Below are positions 8,380 to 15,157 of a DNA stretch of 35,053 bases, piece after piece. The stretch spans positions 65,522 through 100,574 of the forward strand of contig CALLJL010000015.1 of NCBI GenBank assembly GCA_938092135.1, read 5' to 3'. Within the stretch, counting starts at the first letter, position 1, and the number at the start of each line of letters is the position of its first letter. Origin of the DNA: an uncultured bacterium (GTDB lineage Bacteria; Acidobacteriota; Aminicenantia; Aminicenantales; CALLJL01). A program made the translations under genes and the position numbers. Under the pieces are notes generated by a model. That model saw only the letters and a list, made by a program, of their open reading frames with translations, did no database searches and was not told where the DNA came from.

Positions 8380-8420
8380 AAGGGATTTCCTCTTAAAAGG
8401 AAATCCCTTTTTTTCTTTTT
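8380..8420 (+). terminator. Strong Rho-independent terminator
   Basis: A perfect 12-bp stem, AAGGGATTTCCT (8380-8391) with AGGAAATCCCTT (8398-8409), a 6-nt loop CTTAAA, and a U-rich run (8408-8420, interrupted by one C). There is no plus-strand gene upstream in this spacer, so it must end the structured non-coding transcript or act as an attenuator for the ureohydrolase downstream. Confidence 0.85.
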
Positions 8421-8452
8421 CTAATTATTTTGTCGTTATAGCCGGAAATGAT

Positions 8453-8508
8453 CGGAAAGAATTTTATCTTGGTGGGGAAAAATGCAGGGTTAAAAGGACC
8501 TCTTTCCG
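8453..8508 (+). promoter_or_regulatory. Possible leader stem upstream of the ureohydrolase
   Basis: CGGAAAGA (8453-8460) and TCTTTCCG (8501-8508) form a perfect 8-bp stem around a 40-nt region that also contains GGT/ACC pairing. It lies between the intrinsic terminator and the ureohydrolase start (8615). It may be a second leader element, or chance; no known class recognised. Confidence 0.3.
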
Positions 8509-8614
8509 TAAATATTCAAATAACGGTGCAGGAAATCAGGCCAACATTATTGAACTAAACAATCAAAAGTATTAAAAAAAAATTTTAAAAGGAACTGTAA
8601 AAAAGAGGTGAATC

Positions 8615-9463
8615 ATGTCTGATTTTGGCGGTGCCATAAAAAAGAGCGATGTTTTTGATTTGGCTATTCTTGGTGTGCCCTTTGACGAAAAATCCTGTTT
8701 CTTGAGAGGCGCTGCTTCCGGTCCCCAGGCCATTCGCCAGGCTTCAACAGGCAAAGCGCTCAATCCTTTTACCGAACTCGGGATAGATCTCGAAACCGAA
8801 GTTACCATTGTTGATCTTGGCGATGTAGATACATCAGGCGATGTTGATAAAACCTTTGCTCGTCTTGAAGAAGCTGTAATTAAAATTCTCGAAAAGAAAG
8901 CTGTGCCCATTATCCTTGGAGGTGATCATTCAATTACCTTTCCTATTCTCAAAGCCTTTGCCCGTTTTTTCTCCAAGCTTGATCTTCTTCATTTTGATGC
9001 CCATCCTGACCTTTATCCTGAACTTTACGGTGACAGATTTTCCCATGCCTGCCCCTTTGCTCGAATCTTGGAAGCAGGACTTGTGGACAGGCTTGTCCAG
9101 ATAGGCATAAGAGCAGCTACACCTGAACAAAGACAGATAGCTTCAAAATTTGGCGTAACTATGATGGAGATGAAGGATTTAAAAAATTTGCCTTCCCTTG
9201 AATTTACTAATCCCCTTTATATTTCTTTTGATCTTGATTCATTAGATCCGGCTTTTGCCCCAGGTGTGGCTCATCATGAGCCAGGAGGGCTTACCACTCG
9301 GCAAGTTATTGACTTGATTCATGAGCTAAAGGCTCAAATTGTTGGTCTCGATGTAGTTGAGCTTAACCCAACCCGCGATCCCAGTGGAATTACGGCAGCA
9401 GCGGCAGTCAAAATTATCAAAGAGGTGATTGGACAGATTGTTCTAACCAAGAAATCTGGATAG
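8615..9463 (+). CDS. speB: Agmatinase/arginase-family ureohydrolase
   Basis: A 282-aa manganese-dependent ureohydrolase that releases urea from a guanidino substrate, most likely agmatine to putrescine. Metal-binding motifs are all present: GGDHS (H105), FDAHPD (D128, H130, D132) and SFDLDSLDP (D206, D208). The segment after them, PGVAHHEPGG (217-226), differs from the usual agmatinase PGTGTPEPGG and is closer to the plant-type arginase/agmatinase version, so arginine or another guanidino compound is possible. GAGGTG five bases before the ATG supports the start. It is monocistronic, preceded by a 195-base leader after a strong terminator, which suggests regulated transcription or an independent small RNA upstream. 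The symbol reflects the family, not a proven substrate. Confidence 0.9.
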   Translation: MSDFGGAIKKSDVFDLAILGVPFDEKSCFLRGAASGPQAIRQASTGKALNPFTELGIDLETEVTIVDLGDVDTSGDVDKTFARLEEAVIKILEKKAVPIILGGDHSITFPILKAFARFFSKLDLLHFDAHPDLYPELYGDRFSHACPFARILEAGLVDRLVQIGIRAATPEQRQIASKFGVTMMEMKDLKNLPSLEFTNPLYISFDLDSLDPAFAPGVAHHEPGGLTTRQVIDLIHELKAQIVGLDVVELNPTRDPSGITAAAAVKIIKEVIGQIVLTKKSG

Positions 9464-9584
9464 AAGATTAGACGTTGATATTTAAATCCAGGGCTTGGAG
9501 ATGATGTTTACGAATCTTACCTTAAAAAGTCATAACTTTGGTCAAATTTTAAAAATTTTCCGTCAGTAATTTAAAAAATGGCTT

Positions 9585-10073
9585 TTAAATTAATTTAACG
9601 ATTTTCTCGAGCCACTCCCGGTCAATATCAGAAAAAGCATCATATAATGTACTGTCTATATCCAGAACAGCCCAGGGCTCTTGGTTCTCATTGAACAAGG
9701 GAACAACGATCTCTGAATTCGAACGGGGATCGCAGGCGATATGACCGGGAAATTGATGAACATCGGGAACAATAATTGTCCGGCGATTAAGAATTCCAGC
9801 CCAACAAACGCCTTGATGTTTGGTCAAAACTGGACAGGCCAAAGTTCCCTGATAGGGGCCGACTATTAGCTCGCCTTTGTCTAGAAAATAGAAGCCTGTC
9901 CAAAAGAAATGAGGCATTTTATGGTGAAGAAGGGCGGCTACGGTGGCCATTCTTGAAAATTTATTTTCTATTTTGCTTAAAAGCTCTTGTAACTGTTGCC
10001 AGATGCTTTCATAGCGGCGAATTAGCGAAGTTTCAGAAAGTTTCATTTTTCGGGTCGGCGGATAAGCCCTCAT
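9585..10073 (-). CDS. msrC: Free methionine-(R)-sulfoxide reductase (GAF domain)
   Basis: A 162-aa GAF-domain enzyme that reduces free methionine-R-sulfoxide in the cytoplasm, using thioredoxin. The fRMsr pattern is visible in the GAF domain: FFWTGFYFL, GPYQGTLACPVL, GVCWA, and HIACDPRSNSEIVVP. The three conserved redox cysteines are therefore present (in LACPV, GVC and IACD), as is the terminal VLDIDS. One deviation is GVCWAG where GVCGxA is usual. AAGGAGG five bases before the first ATG supports the long start; a second in-frame ATG at codon 10 is less well supported. It is a single gene, divergent from the secreted protein at 10214 across a 140-base AT-rich spacer. Likely role: oxidative damage repair. 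Confidence 0.9.
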   Translation of the reverse strand: MRAYPPTRKMKLSETSLIRRYESIWQQLQELLSKIENKFSRMATVAALLHHKMPHFFWTGFYFLDKGELIVGPYQGTLACPVLTKHQGVCWAGILNRRTIIVPDVHQFPGHIACDPRSNSEIVVPLFNENQEPWAVLDIDSTLYDAFSDIDREWLEKIVKLI

Positions 10074-10213
10074 AGCTTCCTCCTTCTTAAGATAAAATAA
10101 CTTAGGTTGAATCCGGTCTTGTTGTCAAATAATTTTCGTAAAATAAATAAATAATTTAAAATTTTTAGAAAAAAGATAAAATATCAAATATTAAGTTGTC
10201 AGAAGAGGTTAAA

Positions 10214-11137
10214 ATGATGGCGAAACTCAGAGGAAGGGAAAATTATTTTTCTAAAATATTTTTAAAATCACTTTGGCTGATTATTTTTCTGCTGCTAATT
10301 ATGTCATTTGTTGGAAACATAGGGCTTGTTGCCCGAGCTTCTTCAGCCGACCACCGGACCGCGGTGCTAAATCTGGCGATTGAGCTGGAAAAGCGGGCGA
10401 CATATCTGGCGGAAGATACCTTTCAGCACTTCAAAGGTCGCGGTGGCTTTATTTCCGAAAAAGAACAGGCCGTTTTATTTAAAGCTGAGGCCTTTGCCGC
10501 CTCCTGCCGTCTTTTCATCCGCCTAACTGAAGAGCGAACTGGCTATTTTTCAACCCAGTTTTTAAGAACCAACCTCTTTCAAGCCTTTGTTTATCTTTCC
10601 CGTTCTTTTTATGAACTCGAAAGGCAGATGGGCGAAGCCGGAATCATGCCTTATGCCTTAGCGGATTGTCGGCGACTTCTTGATCGAATTGACCGAGAAT
10701 TCTCTTCCTGGCCGGCTGAAGATAATTTGGCTTATCTTCATCAGAAATACGTTAAAGCTAGAGATCAGACTGTGTATATGATTGAGCGACGGGGTCCCGG
10801 CCTTTATGTCCGTCATGCCTTTAAAAATCTCGAAAGTCTCTATCGTTATAATTACAATTTAAAGAGAGGTAAAGATCCCTGGAAATTTTTGGCCATAGTC
10901 TCTGAGGATATTCTTTCGAGCCTTCCCGAGGGGGAAATGATTGACCTTAATTTTGAAGGCTGCTTGGTAATGGAACTGGGGAGCGGGCCGAATCGACCTG
11001 TTTATTTGATTGAAAAGGGAAAGAAGAGGCCCCTAAGTTCGCCCCAGGTTTTGCAGAGGCTTGGCGGCTGGTCAAAGGTAATGGAAATTCCAGCTGAAAT
11101 TCTACGGAACTATCCAGAAGGCGAACCCGTCAATTAA
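10214..11137 (+). CDS. Secreted hypothetical protein with C-terminal YLIExGKKRP-type repeat
   Basis: A 307-aa exported protein of unknown function. An N-terminal hydrophobic stretch (LWLIIFLLLIMSFVGNIGLV) looks like a signal peptide with possible cleavage near ARASS. The middle is strongly helical (LAIELEKRATYLAED, ECLV-type short strands absent) with several aromatic/arginine helices. The last 70 residues contain PVYLIEKGKKRPLSSPQVL followed by ILRNYPEGEPV, a small motif seen in many exported bacterial proteins (general memory, no family name claimed). I chose ATG at 10214, preceded by GAAGAGG, rather than the upstream TTG at 10196. It is followed by a 260-base gap, so probably monocistronic. 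Confidence 0.75.
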   Translation: MMAKLRGRENYFSKIFLKSLWLIIFLLLIMSFVGNIGLVARASSADHRTAVLNLAIELEKRATYLAEDTFQHFKGRGGFISEKEQAVLFKAEAFAASCRLFIRLTEERTGYFSTQFLRTNLFQAFVYLSRSFYELERQMGEAGIMPYALADCRRLLDRIDREFSSWPAEDNLAYLHQKYVKARDQTVYMIERRGPGLYVRHAFKNLESLYRYNYNLKRGKDPWKFLAIVSEDILSSLPEGEMIDLNFEGCLVMELGSGPNRPVYLIEKGKKRPLSSPQVLQRLGGWSKVMEIPAEILRNYPEGEPVN

Positions 11138-11222
11138 GTCGGCCAATCTTTAAAGCCTAATTCAAGAGAAAATTTCTCAGGAAGATGACCATTTTATATC
11201 CCTTAAGCAATCAGCAATAAGT

Positions 11223-11302
11223 GCGGGCTGTTGTCAGCAAAAGGGGGGTTGATGATGGGAACCAAAAAGGTGGGGGCTTTCTCCAGCCCGCCCGAGAAAG
11301 CC
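11223..11302 (+). promoter_or_regulatory. Candidate leader RNA with competing stems upstream of the DUF3467 gene
   Basis: Locally GC-rich 80 bases in an AT-rich spacer. GGCTTTCTC (11275-11283) and GAGAAAGCC (11294-11302) form a perfect 9-bp hairpin whose loop CAGCCCGCCC contains CAGCCCGC (11284-11291). That loop is exactly complementary to GCGGGCTG at 11223-11230. The two pairings overlap in space (only two bases would bridge the second stem), so they look like alternative rather than simultaneous structures. The hairpin ends 97 bases before the DUF3467 start and has no U-tract. A minor GGTT/AACC stem lies between. Function is inferred only. Confidence 0.4.
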
Positions 11303-11398
11303 AAATATTTTATATCACATAAAAATTGTTTTGTAAAGAGTTTTTTTAACTTGCTTTATGAAAATTTTTCATTAAGATTAAAGGGGGAGGGAAAAAGA

Positions 11399-11689
11399 AT
11401 GGAACAGAAAAGAACAGACAAAATTGATATTAAGGTGGATGAAAATATAGCTTTAGGTCAATATTCCAATCTAGCGGCCATTCGCCATTCCAGGGAAGAA
11501 TTTATCTTTGATTTTGCCTTTATTTTTCCCGATGGCCCCATGGGTAAACTGGTCGCTAGGTTAATTCTCAGCCCAGCCCATGCGAAAAGATTTATGGAGG
11601 CTCTTATAGCTAATATTCAGCGTTATGAATCTGAATATGGACCAATCACTCCATCCGATTTGCCTCCGCCTGTCGGTTTTATCCATTAA
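11399..11689 (+). CDS. DUF3467 family protein
   Basis: A 96-aa protein matching the DUF3467 pattern: YSNLAAIRHSREEFIFDFAF near the N-terminus, then a small-residue hinge (PDGPMGKLVARLILSPAHAKRF) and a helical end (ALIANIQRYESEYGPI). The family is widespread, small and uncharacterised; the fold is probably beta-strands plus one helix. The chosen ATG is preceded by a strong GGGGGAGGG; a longer frame to 11231 exists, but its extra 56 residues do not fit the family and overlap the structured leader. It is followed after 18 bases by the SCP2-like gene with its own AAGGAG, so the two form an operon. Confidence 0.85.
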   Translation: MEQKRTDKIDIKVDENIALGQYSNLAAIRHSREEFIFDFAFIFPDGPMGKLVARLILSPAHAKRFMEALIANIQRYESEYGPITPSDLPPPVGFIH

Positions 11690-11707
11690 AATTTTAAGGA
11701 GAAAAAA

Positions 11708-12130
11708 ATGGCCATTTTCAGAAATGAAGAAGAGATGAAAGTTTTTTTCCAAATTTTCCTTGAAAGATTAGGCGGCCATTATGAAGCCAGTCAGGCCCTA
11801 GCCAATTCTGGCATGGTTCTTCGTTTCCATTTGCTTGAGCCTGAGGCCTCAGTCAAGATTGATGCTAAATCCGCGGTTAGTCCATCAGGTTTAACTCCAA
11901 ATGTCTTTTTTGGCGAGGAAGGCCCTCAACCCGATTTAACCTTAGAAATGACCGTTGAAATTCTCGATGAGCTTTGGTCAGGGAAAAGGGATATCTTTGG
12001 GGCTTTAATCTCTGGGAAAGTCAAGATAACAGGAGATGTGGCTAAAGCAGCTAAACTTATTCCTCTTTTGAAAATAATTCCCTCTATTTATAGGGAAACT
12101 CTGGCCGAGTTTGAAAGCCGAAAAGCTTAA
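11708..12130 (+). CDS. SCP2 sterol-carrier-like lipid-binding protein
   Basis: A 140-aa cytoplasmic protein with the SCP2 fold pattern: strand-rich centre (MVLRFHLLEPEASVKIDA), PDLTLEMTVEILDELWSGKRD, then ALISGKVKITGDVAKAAKLIPLL near the C-terminus. The last motif is typical of SCP2 domains that bind a hydrophobic ligand such as a fatty acid or acyl-CoA. AAGGAG precedes the ATG at good spacing. It is cotranscribed with the DUF3467 gene, a pairing that suggests a shared envelope or lipid role but does not prove one. The stop codon is adjacent to the left arm of a long inverted repeat that may terminate the operon. Confidence 0.85.
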   Translation: MAIFRNEEEMKVFFQIFLERLGGHYEASQALANSGMVLRFHLLEPEASVKIDAKSAVSPSGLTPNVFFGEEGPQPDLTLEMTVEILDELWSGKRDIFGALISGKVKITGDVAKAAKLIPLLKIIPSIYRETLAEFESRKA

Positions 12131-12231
12131 AAAATTCAGACTTTATCTTTTGGTTTTTTTATCATTCCAAAAAAGTGGATTTGATTGTCTATTCGAGTTT
12201 CGAAACGTTTAGTCGATAGTCTGAATTTTTT
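12129..12231. repeat. Long-spaced 14-bp inverted repeat (terminator-like or small element)
   Basis: AAAAAATTCAGACT at 12129-12142 is perfectly complementary to AGTCTGAATTTTTT at 12218-12231, separated by 75 bases that include the palindrome GTTTCGAAAC (12197-12206). The right arm runs into a T-tract, so on the plus strand it could act as a terminator for the DUF3467-SCP2 operon, whose stop codon abuts the left arm. A 103-bp miniature element with terminal inverted repeats is an alternative; no flanking target duplication was seen and no second copy was noticed in this window. Confidence 0.5.
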
Positions 12232-12344
12232 TCCTGAATCATTTAAAAATTAATGTGGTTAACTTAAAGATAAGAAGGCTTTTCCTTCATTTTATTTGAA
12301 TAATTGAGAAAAGTTTAAAAACAAAAAAATTCAAAGAATTTCCC

Positions 12345-12373
12345 TTGACAGAAGTTTCTGTTTTTTATATTTA
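12345..12373 (+). promoter_or_regulatory. Sigma-70-like promoter for the FadL-like gene
   Basis: A perfect -35 TTGACA (12345-12350), 17-base spacer and -10-like TATTTA (12368-12373). The predicted transcript begins near 12380 and carries a 7-bp hairpin CTGACGA (12385-12391) with TCGTCAG (12404-12410) before AAAGGAGG (12427-12434) and a GTG start at 12440. The rest of the 12232-12344 spacer shows nothing recognisable. Confidence 0.7.
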
Positions 12374-12439
12374 CATCACCAGGACTGACGAAAAGCCTTT
12401 TGCTCGTCAGAACAATAAAAAAGTCGAAAGGAGGCCTGA

Positions 12440-13711
12440 GTGAGAAAAGCAGGAAAGTGGTTTTGGTTTTTATTAATTGGGGTAGGCTGTTACCAATCTA
12501 TTTTCGGAGCAGGTTTTCTGATTTATGAACATGGAGCTGCCGCTATGGCTGTCGCCGGTGCCTTTGTGGCTGTTGCCAACGATTCTTCAGCTGTTTTTCA
12601 TAATCCTGCTGGCTTGGCTTTTCTCTCGGGAACTCAATTTTCTATTGGCACAACTTTGATAATTCCTAAAGCTTCGCTTCAATTACCTAAATGGCCCGAT
12701 CCTCGCTTCAAAACAGTTGATCAGGTTAGCCAAGTTTTTTATCCTTCCACCGTTTATTTTAGCCAGCCGATCACCGATAAAATTGTCCTGGGTTTTGGCT
12801 TTTTCAGCCCCTATGGGCTTGGAGCTGAATGGCCGAGTGATTATCCGCTTCGTTATATTGCGGTTAAAGATGATCTCAAGACCTTCTTTTTTAACCCCGT
12901 GATTGCCTTTAAACTTAGCCCAAACTTTGGCGCCGCTGTTGGCCTGGCTTATATTCATTCTACTCTCAGCTTTGATCTTGTTCAGTTAGCCGATCTATCT
13001 TTTATTAATCCCCTTTTCGGGGCTTACGATGTTCCAGTGAAACTCGAGGCAAGTGGCAACGGGTATGGTTTAAATGCGGGGCTTCTTTATAAAGGGGAAA
13101 AGCTCTCGATTGGAGCTAACTGGCGAAGTGGCTTTAAAATTGATTATGAAGGTGATTTGACTCTAGATTGGTCAGCTGCGCCCAGTATGATTCAACCCCT
13201 TCTTCCCAAATCTGGAACAGCCAAGACAAGTTTTAAATATCCCCATATTCTTGGCTTTGGCCTTGCCTTTAATCCCTCTTCCCAGCTTCGTTTAAGTGCC
13301 GATCTTCACTACGTTCTTTGGAGCTCCTATGATGAATTTACAGTCAAAGTTGATGTTCCCAATTTTGCCGATAAACACGTCGAAGAAAATTGGAAGGATG
13401 CCATAACACTTCGGGGGGGGATAGAATTTAAAGCCAGTGATAATGTAGCCTTGAGAGCCGGCGTTCTCTATGATCAAACTCCTCAACCTATAGAGACAAT
13501 GGATCCTATTTTGCCCGATGCGAACCGCGTGGCTATTACTGGAGGTTTTGGCTTCAAAACCGGCCATCTTGTTTTCGATTTTGCCTATCAATATGAGATT
13601 TTTTCAGATCGTACAAGTCCGAATCGATCAATTTATCCCCTAGGACTGGGTGAGGGGACTTATAAAACTAAAGCCAATCTTTTTGGTTTTAGTTTAAGCT
13701 TTGTTTTCTGA
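12440..13711 (+). CDS. FadL/OmpP1/TodX-family outer membrane transport protein
   Basis: A 423-aa outer-membrane beta-barrel for uptake of hydrophobic compounds such as long-chain fatty acids. After a signal peptide (about residues 1-22) the mature N-terminus GAGFLIYEHGAAAMAVAGA, followed by NPAGLAFLSG (55-64), is the hallmark hatch region of the family. Alternating strands follow (YFSQPITDKIVLGFGFFSPYG, SLSFVF at the C-terminus ending in F as expected for barrel insertion). The GTG start has an AAAGGAGG five bases upstream and a strong promoter at 12345. The 65-aa gene follows 27 bases after it and may be cotranscribed. Ligand unknown. Confidence 0.92.
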   Translation: MRKAGKWFWFLLIGVGCYQSIFGAGFLIYEHGAAAMAVAGAFVAVANDSSAVFHNPAGLAFLSGTQFSIGTTLIIPKASLQLPKWPDPRFKTVDQVSQVFYPSTVYFSQPITDKIVLGFGFFSPYGLGAEWPSDYPLRYIAVKDDLKTFFFNPVIAFKLSPNFGAAVGLAYIHSTLSFDLVQLADLSFINPLFGAYDVPVKLEASGNGYGLNAGLLYKGEKLSIGANWRSGFKIDYEGDLTLDWSAAPSMIQPLLPKSGTAKTSFKYPHILGFGLAFNPSSQLRLSADLHYVLWSSYDEFTVKVDVPNFADKHVEENWKDAITLRGGIEFKASDNVALRAGVLYDQTPQPIETMDPILPDANRVAITGGFGFKTGHLVFDFAYQYEIFSDRTSPNRSIYPLGLGEGTYKTKANLFGFSLSFVF

Positions 13712-13738
13712 GGGAAATTATAAATTGGAGGTCTAGCT

Positions 13739-13936
13739 ATGCCCTATGAATTTAAAAATTCCAAAGGTATTACTTATTATTTACATTCACGAGTTGTAGA
13801 TCTTAAAGGCGGACGAAAACAGACAATTTATTATTTTGCCAGGGAAATCAGACCCGGAGCCCTTGATTCGCTTCCTGAGGGTTATAAGGTTGTGGAAACC
13901 CCAAAGACAGGCATGCCCATTTTAAAAAAAGTTTAA
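13739..13936 (+). CDS. Small conserved hypothetical protein (65 aa)
   Basis: A compact basic protein with no signal peptide or membrane segment, beginning MPYEFKNSKGITYYLHS. It has an aromatic central part (YYFAREIRPGALDSLPEGY) and a proline/glycine tail (TPKTGMPILKKV). Very similar small proteins occur, from memory, as uncharacterised single-domain genes in several anaerobic lineages, so I take it to be a real gene; no function is known. GGAGG seven bases upstream of the ATG and codon use like its neighbours support it. It sits 27 bases after the FadL-like gene, probably in the same transcript. Confidence 0.75.
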   Translation: MPYEFKNSKGITYYLHSRVVDLKGGRKQTIYYFAREIRPGALDSLPEGYKVVETPKTGMPILKKV

Positions 13937-14029
13937 AATAGGAAATCTGAAATAGCTAAAAAATTTTTAAATAATGAAAGTATTTTCTAACATTCTTTAA
14001 CTGAAAATTCATAAAAAAGTTTTAAAGAT

Positions 14030-15079
14030 GTGAGGGAAAAAGGATTTTACTCTCTTTTTCATGGGCGGGCTCCGCTTCGGATCAATGACATAGGCGGATG
14101 GACAGATACCTGGTTTGCTCGACGGGGTAAAGTTCAGAATCTGGCTATTGGGCCACCTATTGAAGTTCAAATTAAATTAGGAGCGAACCCAGAAAAAAGA
14201 AGAAAAAGAGTTCGAATCATAGCTGAAAACTATGGAGATAATTTTTCTTTCGATCCTGATCATCCCTCCTCGGAACCACACGCCCTTTTGCAACAGGCCG
14301 TCAATTTAGCTGGCGTTCCCCCTGAATCAAAACTGGAAATTACCCTTTTTTCACCCTTTCCTCCAGGAATGTCAGCTGGTACCTCGGCCGCGGTTTGTGT
14401 GGCTCTTATTGGTACTCTTTTGTATCTTCAAGGCCGATCAATAGATCGCCATAAACTTGCTTATATGGCCCATAAAGTGGAGACGGAGCGGCTTAAACAA
14501 CAATGCGGCCTTCAGGATCAACTCTGCGCGGCCTTTGGTGGACCTCTTTTTATTGAAATAGATAAATACCCTGAAAGCAGGGTAACTAAAATCAAGGTGA
14601 AGCCTGAAATCAAGGCGGAACTTGAGCGTCGTCTCGTTTTGGTTTATCTTGGAAACCCCCATCTTTCAACTAGACTTCATGAAAAAATTATTAACCGCCT
14701 TGAAACCGGCGAGGCTTCCCATCTTCCTCTCCGCAAAATGGCCTTTCTGGCCGAAAAAGCTAAGGAAGCTCTTGAAAAGGGTGATTTGGCTTCCTATGGA
14801 GAGATAATGATTGAAAACAATGAATGGCAGCGAAGATTGGGAGCCGATTTGATCTCAGCTCAAGCTGAAGAGGTTATTTCGGTGGCTGAAAGGTTTGGCG
14901 CCTGGGGCTGGAAAGTTAATGGAGCTGGAGGTGAAGGGGGTTCACTCACTCTTCTGGCTTCACCTGATGATAACAAAAGACGCAAAATGATTGAGGCCAT
15001 AATCAGACTTGGGAGTGGAATCAAGCCCTTGCCTCTTTATCTTTCCTCTCAAGGTTTTGTCGCCTGGCAGAGTCTTTAA
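14030..15079 (+). CDS. GHMP-family sugar kinase (heptose/galactose-type kinase)
   Basis: A 349-aa cytoplasmic ATP-dependent small-molecule kinase. Motif 1 RAPLRINDIGGWTDT (13-27) resembles D-glycero-D-manno-heptose 7-phosphate kinase and L-fucokinase-like enzymes. Motif 2, the ATP loop, is PPGMSAGTSAA (111-121), a variant of PxGxGLGSSAA. Motif 3 KVNGAGGEGGSL is near 303-314. The substrate is therefore a sugar or sugar phosphate, possibly for nucleotide-activated heptose or fucose, but no other activation genes are beside it. The start is GTG at 14030; an overlapping ATG at 14028 is followed at once by TGA and is not used. The ribosome binding site is weak. The gene has its own 93-base upstream gap. 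Confidence 0.88.
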   Translation: MREKGFYSLFHGRAPLRINDIGGWTDTWFARRGKVQNLAIGPPIEVQIKLGANPEKRRKRVRIIAENYGDNFSFDPDHPSSEPHALLQQAVNLAGVPPESKLEITLFSPFPPGMSAGTSAAVCVALIGTLLYLQGRSIDRHKLAYMAHKVETERLKQQCGLQDQLCAAFGGPLFIEIDKYPESRVTKIKVKPEIKAELERRLVLVYLGNPHLSTRLHEKIINRLETGEASHLPLRKMAFLAEKAKEALEKGDLASYGEIMIENNEWQRRLGADLISAQAEEVISVAERFGAWGWKVNGAGGEGGSLTLLASPDDNKRRKMIEAIIRLGSGIKPLPLYLSSQGFVAWQSL

Positions 15080-15157
15080 TTTTTTGTCCATTAAAAAGCC
15101 AAGGAAAAGATAAGTCTGGACGTCTAAATAATATAGATGATTAAAAGGAGGTTCTCA

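Noticed and set aside
11231..11398. N-terminal extension of the DUF3467 frame
   Set aside because: The extra 56 residues do not fit the family, coincide with a foldable RNA segment, and a strong GGGGGAGGG precedes the ATG at 11399.
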